Assembly (NCBI RefSeq): GCF_030464345.1
Contig: NZ_VCYH01000002.1
Span: forward strand, 62,001-126,000
Direction: 5' to 3'
Length of the DNA: 64,000 nucleotides
Origin: Methanoculleus frigidifontis
GTDB lineage: Archaea; Halobacteriota; Methanomicrobia; Methanomicrobiales; Methanoculleaceae
A program made the position numbers and the translations under genes. Below are positions 62,261 through 64,000 of this stretch, piece after piece. The stretch's first letter is position 1. Each line of letters opens with the position of its first letter. A model generated the notes under the pieces. The model worked only from the letters and a program-made list of their open reading frames with translations. It ran no database searches and had not been told where the DNA came from.

Positions 62261-63622
62261 ATGCCGGGGTACGAACTGATCGGGGAGGAGGAAGCCTGCG
62301 CGGTCAAGGACGTCTTCACATACGGCGGTGTGCTCACCCGCTACGGACATGACCGGAAACGGAGAGGCATCTACCGCGTCGAGGAGTTCGAGCGGGCGTT
62401 TTCCCGGAGGATGGGCGTCCGCCACGCACTCGCGGTCTCCTCGGGCAGCGCAGCGCTCATCGTCGCCCTGCGGGCGCTCGGGGTCGGCGACGGCGACGAG
62501 GTGATCACCCAGAGTTACACCTTCGTCGCCACCCTTGAAGCGATTGCTGCGTGCGGGGGCGTCCCCGTCGTCACCGAGATAGACGCGACGCTGACGATGG
62601 ACCCGGATGATCTTGCAGCACGGATCACCGACAGGACAAAAGCGATCGTCCCGGTGCACACGATGGGCATCGGCGCCCGTATGGATGCGATCCTGCGGAT
62701 AGCGCGGGAGCACGGCATTCCGGTGCTCGAGGACGCCGCCCAGGCGTGCGGCGGCTCGTACCACGGCGAGCTGCTCGGGACGATCGGCAACGTCGGATGT
62801 TTCAGTTTCGATTTCGAGAAGGTGATCACGACCGGCGAAGGCGGCATGATTGTTACGGACGACGGCGCGATCATCGCCCGGGCGCGGGCGTGCGCAGACC
62901 ACGGCCGGGAGATGCAGGATCCGCACACGCCGGCAGATTCCGACCCGCACCCCTCTGGCGGCTTCAACTTCCGGATGAGCGAACTTTCGGGAGCCGTGGG
63001 GCTTGCACAGCTCCCAAAGATGGATACGGTGATCCGGCGGCAGCGGGAGATCAAACGACAGATACAGGAAGGCCTCTCCGACACTCCGGGACTCACATTC
63101 CGGGAGGTTCCCGATCCCACCGGCGATGCCGGGAACACGGCCGTCTTCTTCCTCGAGAGCCGGGAGGCGGCCGCGGCATTTGCCCGGTGCTGGAGGGAAC
63201 GGGGGCACGCAACACAGAACCTGCCCGACTCGCTCGCATGGGACTATGCCGCGGAGTGGAGCCATATCCTCGGCGGGTACCCCCGCTACCGGGGCAGGAA
63301 GATCAGCACCCTCTGGCCGCAATCACGGGCGATCCTGGAGCGGGGGATTGCAATCCCCCTGCAGGTCACCATGACCCCGGATGCGATCGACAGACTGATC
63401 GCCGCAGCCCGTGCGTGCGCCGGAACGGCCAATCTCAGAGCACGGCCGGCCAGGGAAGCCCGATCTTCTGCGTCAGATCCCGAAGCTCATCGTGGATTCC
63501 GCGGTCGAGCCGGAGCAGCACGATGCCGTAGACCGCTCCGCCGAGGAGCACGGCCCCGAGGACAAGGAAGACGTTCGTCAGCGGGACGGCGATCATATAC
63601 AGGCCGACAGCCGCAGCCATGA
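62261..63622 (+). CDS. DegT/DnrJ/EryC1/StrS-family sugar aminotransferase
   Basis: This PLP aminotransferase of sugar-nucleotide pathways acts in making amino sugars for surface glycans. The ATG at 62261 follows a GGGGGAG ribosome-binding site; the frame before it is open but unlikely. Family motifs are AVSSGSAALIVALRALGVG (about 48-66), EDAAQACGG (about 158-166), and the PLP lysine K187 in FDFEKVITTGEGG. Homology ends near residue 390. The last 60 or so residues are Arg/Pro/Ala-rich and run antisense through the 3' end of the flippase gene, so the natural stop may have been lost. Confidence 0.85.
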   Translation: MPGYELIGEEEACAVKDVFTYGGVLTRYGHDRKRRGIYRVEEFERAFSRRMGVRHALAVSSGSAALIVALRALGVGDGDEVITQSYTFVATLEAIAACGGVPVVTEIDATLTMDPDDLAARITDRTKAIVPVHTMGIGARMDAILRIAREHGIPVLEDAAQACGGSYHGELLGTIGNVGCFSFDFEKVITTGEGGMIVTDDGAIIARARACADHGREMQDPHTPADSDPHPSGGFNFRMSELSGAVGLAQLPKMDTVIRRQREIKRQIQEGLSDTPGLTFREVPDPTGDAGNTAVFFLESREAAAAFARCWRERGHATQNLPDSLAWDYAAEWSHILGGYPRYRGRKISTLWPQSRAILERGIAIPLQVTMTPDAIDRLIAAARACAGTANLRARPAREARSSASDPEAHRGFRGRAGAARCRRPLRRGARPRGQGRRSSAGRRSYTGRQPQP

Positions 63623-64000
63623 CGAGTGCAGCCGCGACGATGTTGCCGACCGGCCGCCGTTCGATCCCGACCGGCATGAACCGTGAGAGCGCCCGGTAAG
63701 CAAGGCCTGCGTTCAGCACCATCGTGGCGAGCGTGGCGACGGCGGCCCCGACGATCCCGAGCACGGGAATGAGGGCGATGTTCAGGCCGATGTTGACGGC
63801 GGCGGCGACGGCCGTCACCCGGAAGGAGTCCTTCGGCCGGTCGAGGGCGTTCAGGGTCATCGTCTGGAGGAACATAAAGACATTCGCCACCTGGACGACG
63901 AGCAGGATGGCGAGCGCCGGGGTGCCGGCAGCGAAGGACGCTCCGTAGAAGAAGTAGAGGAGCCGCTCGCCGAGCAGCCACCCCCCCGCAAGCACCGGGA
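63435..64000 (-). CDS. Flippase/polysaccharide exporter (Wzx-like), N-terminus outside window
   Basis: Only the C-terminal 188 residues are visible, because the gene runs off the right edge. They contain five or six hydrophobic segments with the arrangement of the MATE/polysaccharide-transport superfamily C-terminal domain, including FMFLQTMTLNALDRPKDSF and AAAVNIGLNIALIPVLGIVGAAVAT, which are typical of lipid-linked oligosaccharide flippases. With the adjacent DegT aminotransferase it marks the edge of a surface-glycan locus. Confidence 0.8.
   Translation of the reverse strand, partial: PVLAGGWLLGERLLYFFYGASFAAGTPALAILLVVQVANVFMFLQTMTLNALDRPKDSFRVTAVAAAVNIGLNIALIPVLGIVGAAVATLATMVLNAGLAYRALSRFMPVGIERRPVGNIVAAALVMAAAVGLYMIAVPLTNVFLVLGAVLLGGAVYGIVLLRLDRGIHDELRDLTQKIGLPWPAVL

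Overview
The window is high-GC, densely packed chromosomal DNA from a euryarchaeal methanogen, most likely a hydrogenotrophic, formate-using member of the Methanomicrobiales (Methanoculleus-like). I infer this from archaeal information-processing genes (TBP, TFS, Hef, HerA-NurA-Mre11-Rad50, archaeal GlyRS, TruD, Pth2), methanofuran biosynthesis genes (mfnD, mfnF), tRNA-dependent cysteine synthesis (pscS), archaeosortase A, a bacterial-type gyrase, and three consecutive F420-type formate dehydrogenase operons. No rRNA, tRNA, CRISPR array, prophage or intact insertion sequence was recognised.

Layout. 1-6 kb: the 3' part of a GAF/multi-PAS sensor without an output domain, a small membrane protein, a UPF0173 hydrolase, and a frameshifted secreted nuclease next to a dispersed repeat. 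6-12.8 kb: Cmi4-like regulator, glyS-hef, and several small conserved archaeal proteins. 12.9-22 kb (mostly minus strand): gyrBA, a Co/Ni ECF transporter (cbiM, PDGLE subunit, cbiO, cbiQ) and a geranylgeranyl reductase. 22-35 kb: a second repeat copy, pth2-truD, arfC, a CDP-alcohol phosphatidyltransferase close to artA, tfs, acs, tbp, an HTH regulator, rpiA, surE, mfnD-mfnF.

35.8-49.9 kb is the formate block: fdhA1B1, fdhA2B2, fdhA3B3, then a convergent ClC channel gene, then the formate transporter fdhC with a membrane/OB-fold partner. fdhA1 and fdhA2 share about 1.98 kb that appears identical, evidence of recent gene conversion, while fdhB1 has diverged and lost cysteines and its C-terminal tail. 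fdhA2 and fdhA3 share an upstream 14-bp promoter element that fdhA1 lacks.

50-57.6 kb: the third repeat copy, flanked by a perfect 12-bp direct repeat as expected for a mobile element, then the DNA end-processing operon mre11-rad50-nurA-herA (minus strand). 57.7-64 kb: a tiny helical protein overlapping pscS, thiI-larE (a sulfur-handling neighbourhood), DUF2150 and a partner, and the edge of a surface-polysaccharide locus (DegT aminotransferase, flippase).

The most interesting items are the mosaic triple fdh locus with its distinct promoters, the MITE-like element family with a target-site duplication, an inverted heptamer pair shared by the promoters of an HTH regulator and fdhC, and the small overlapping partner of pscS.
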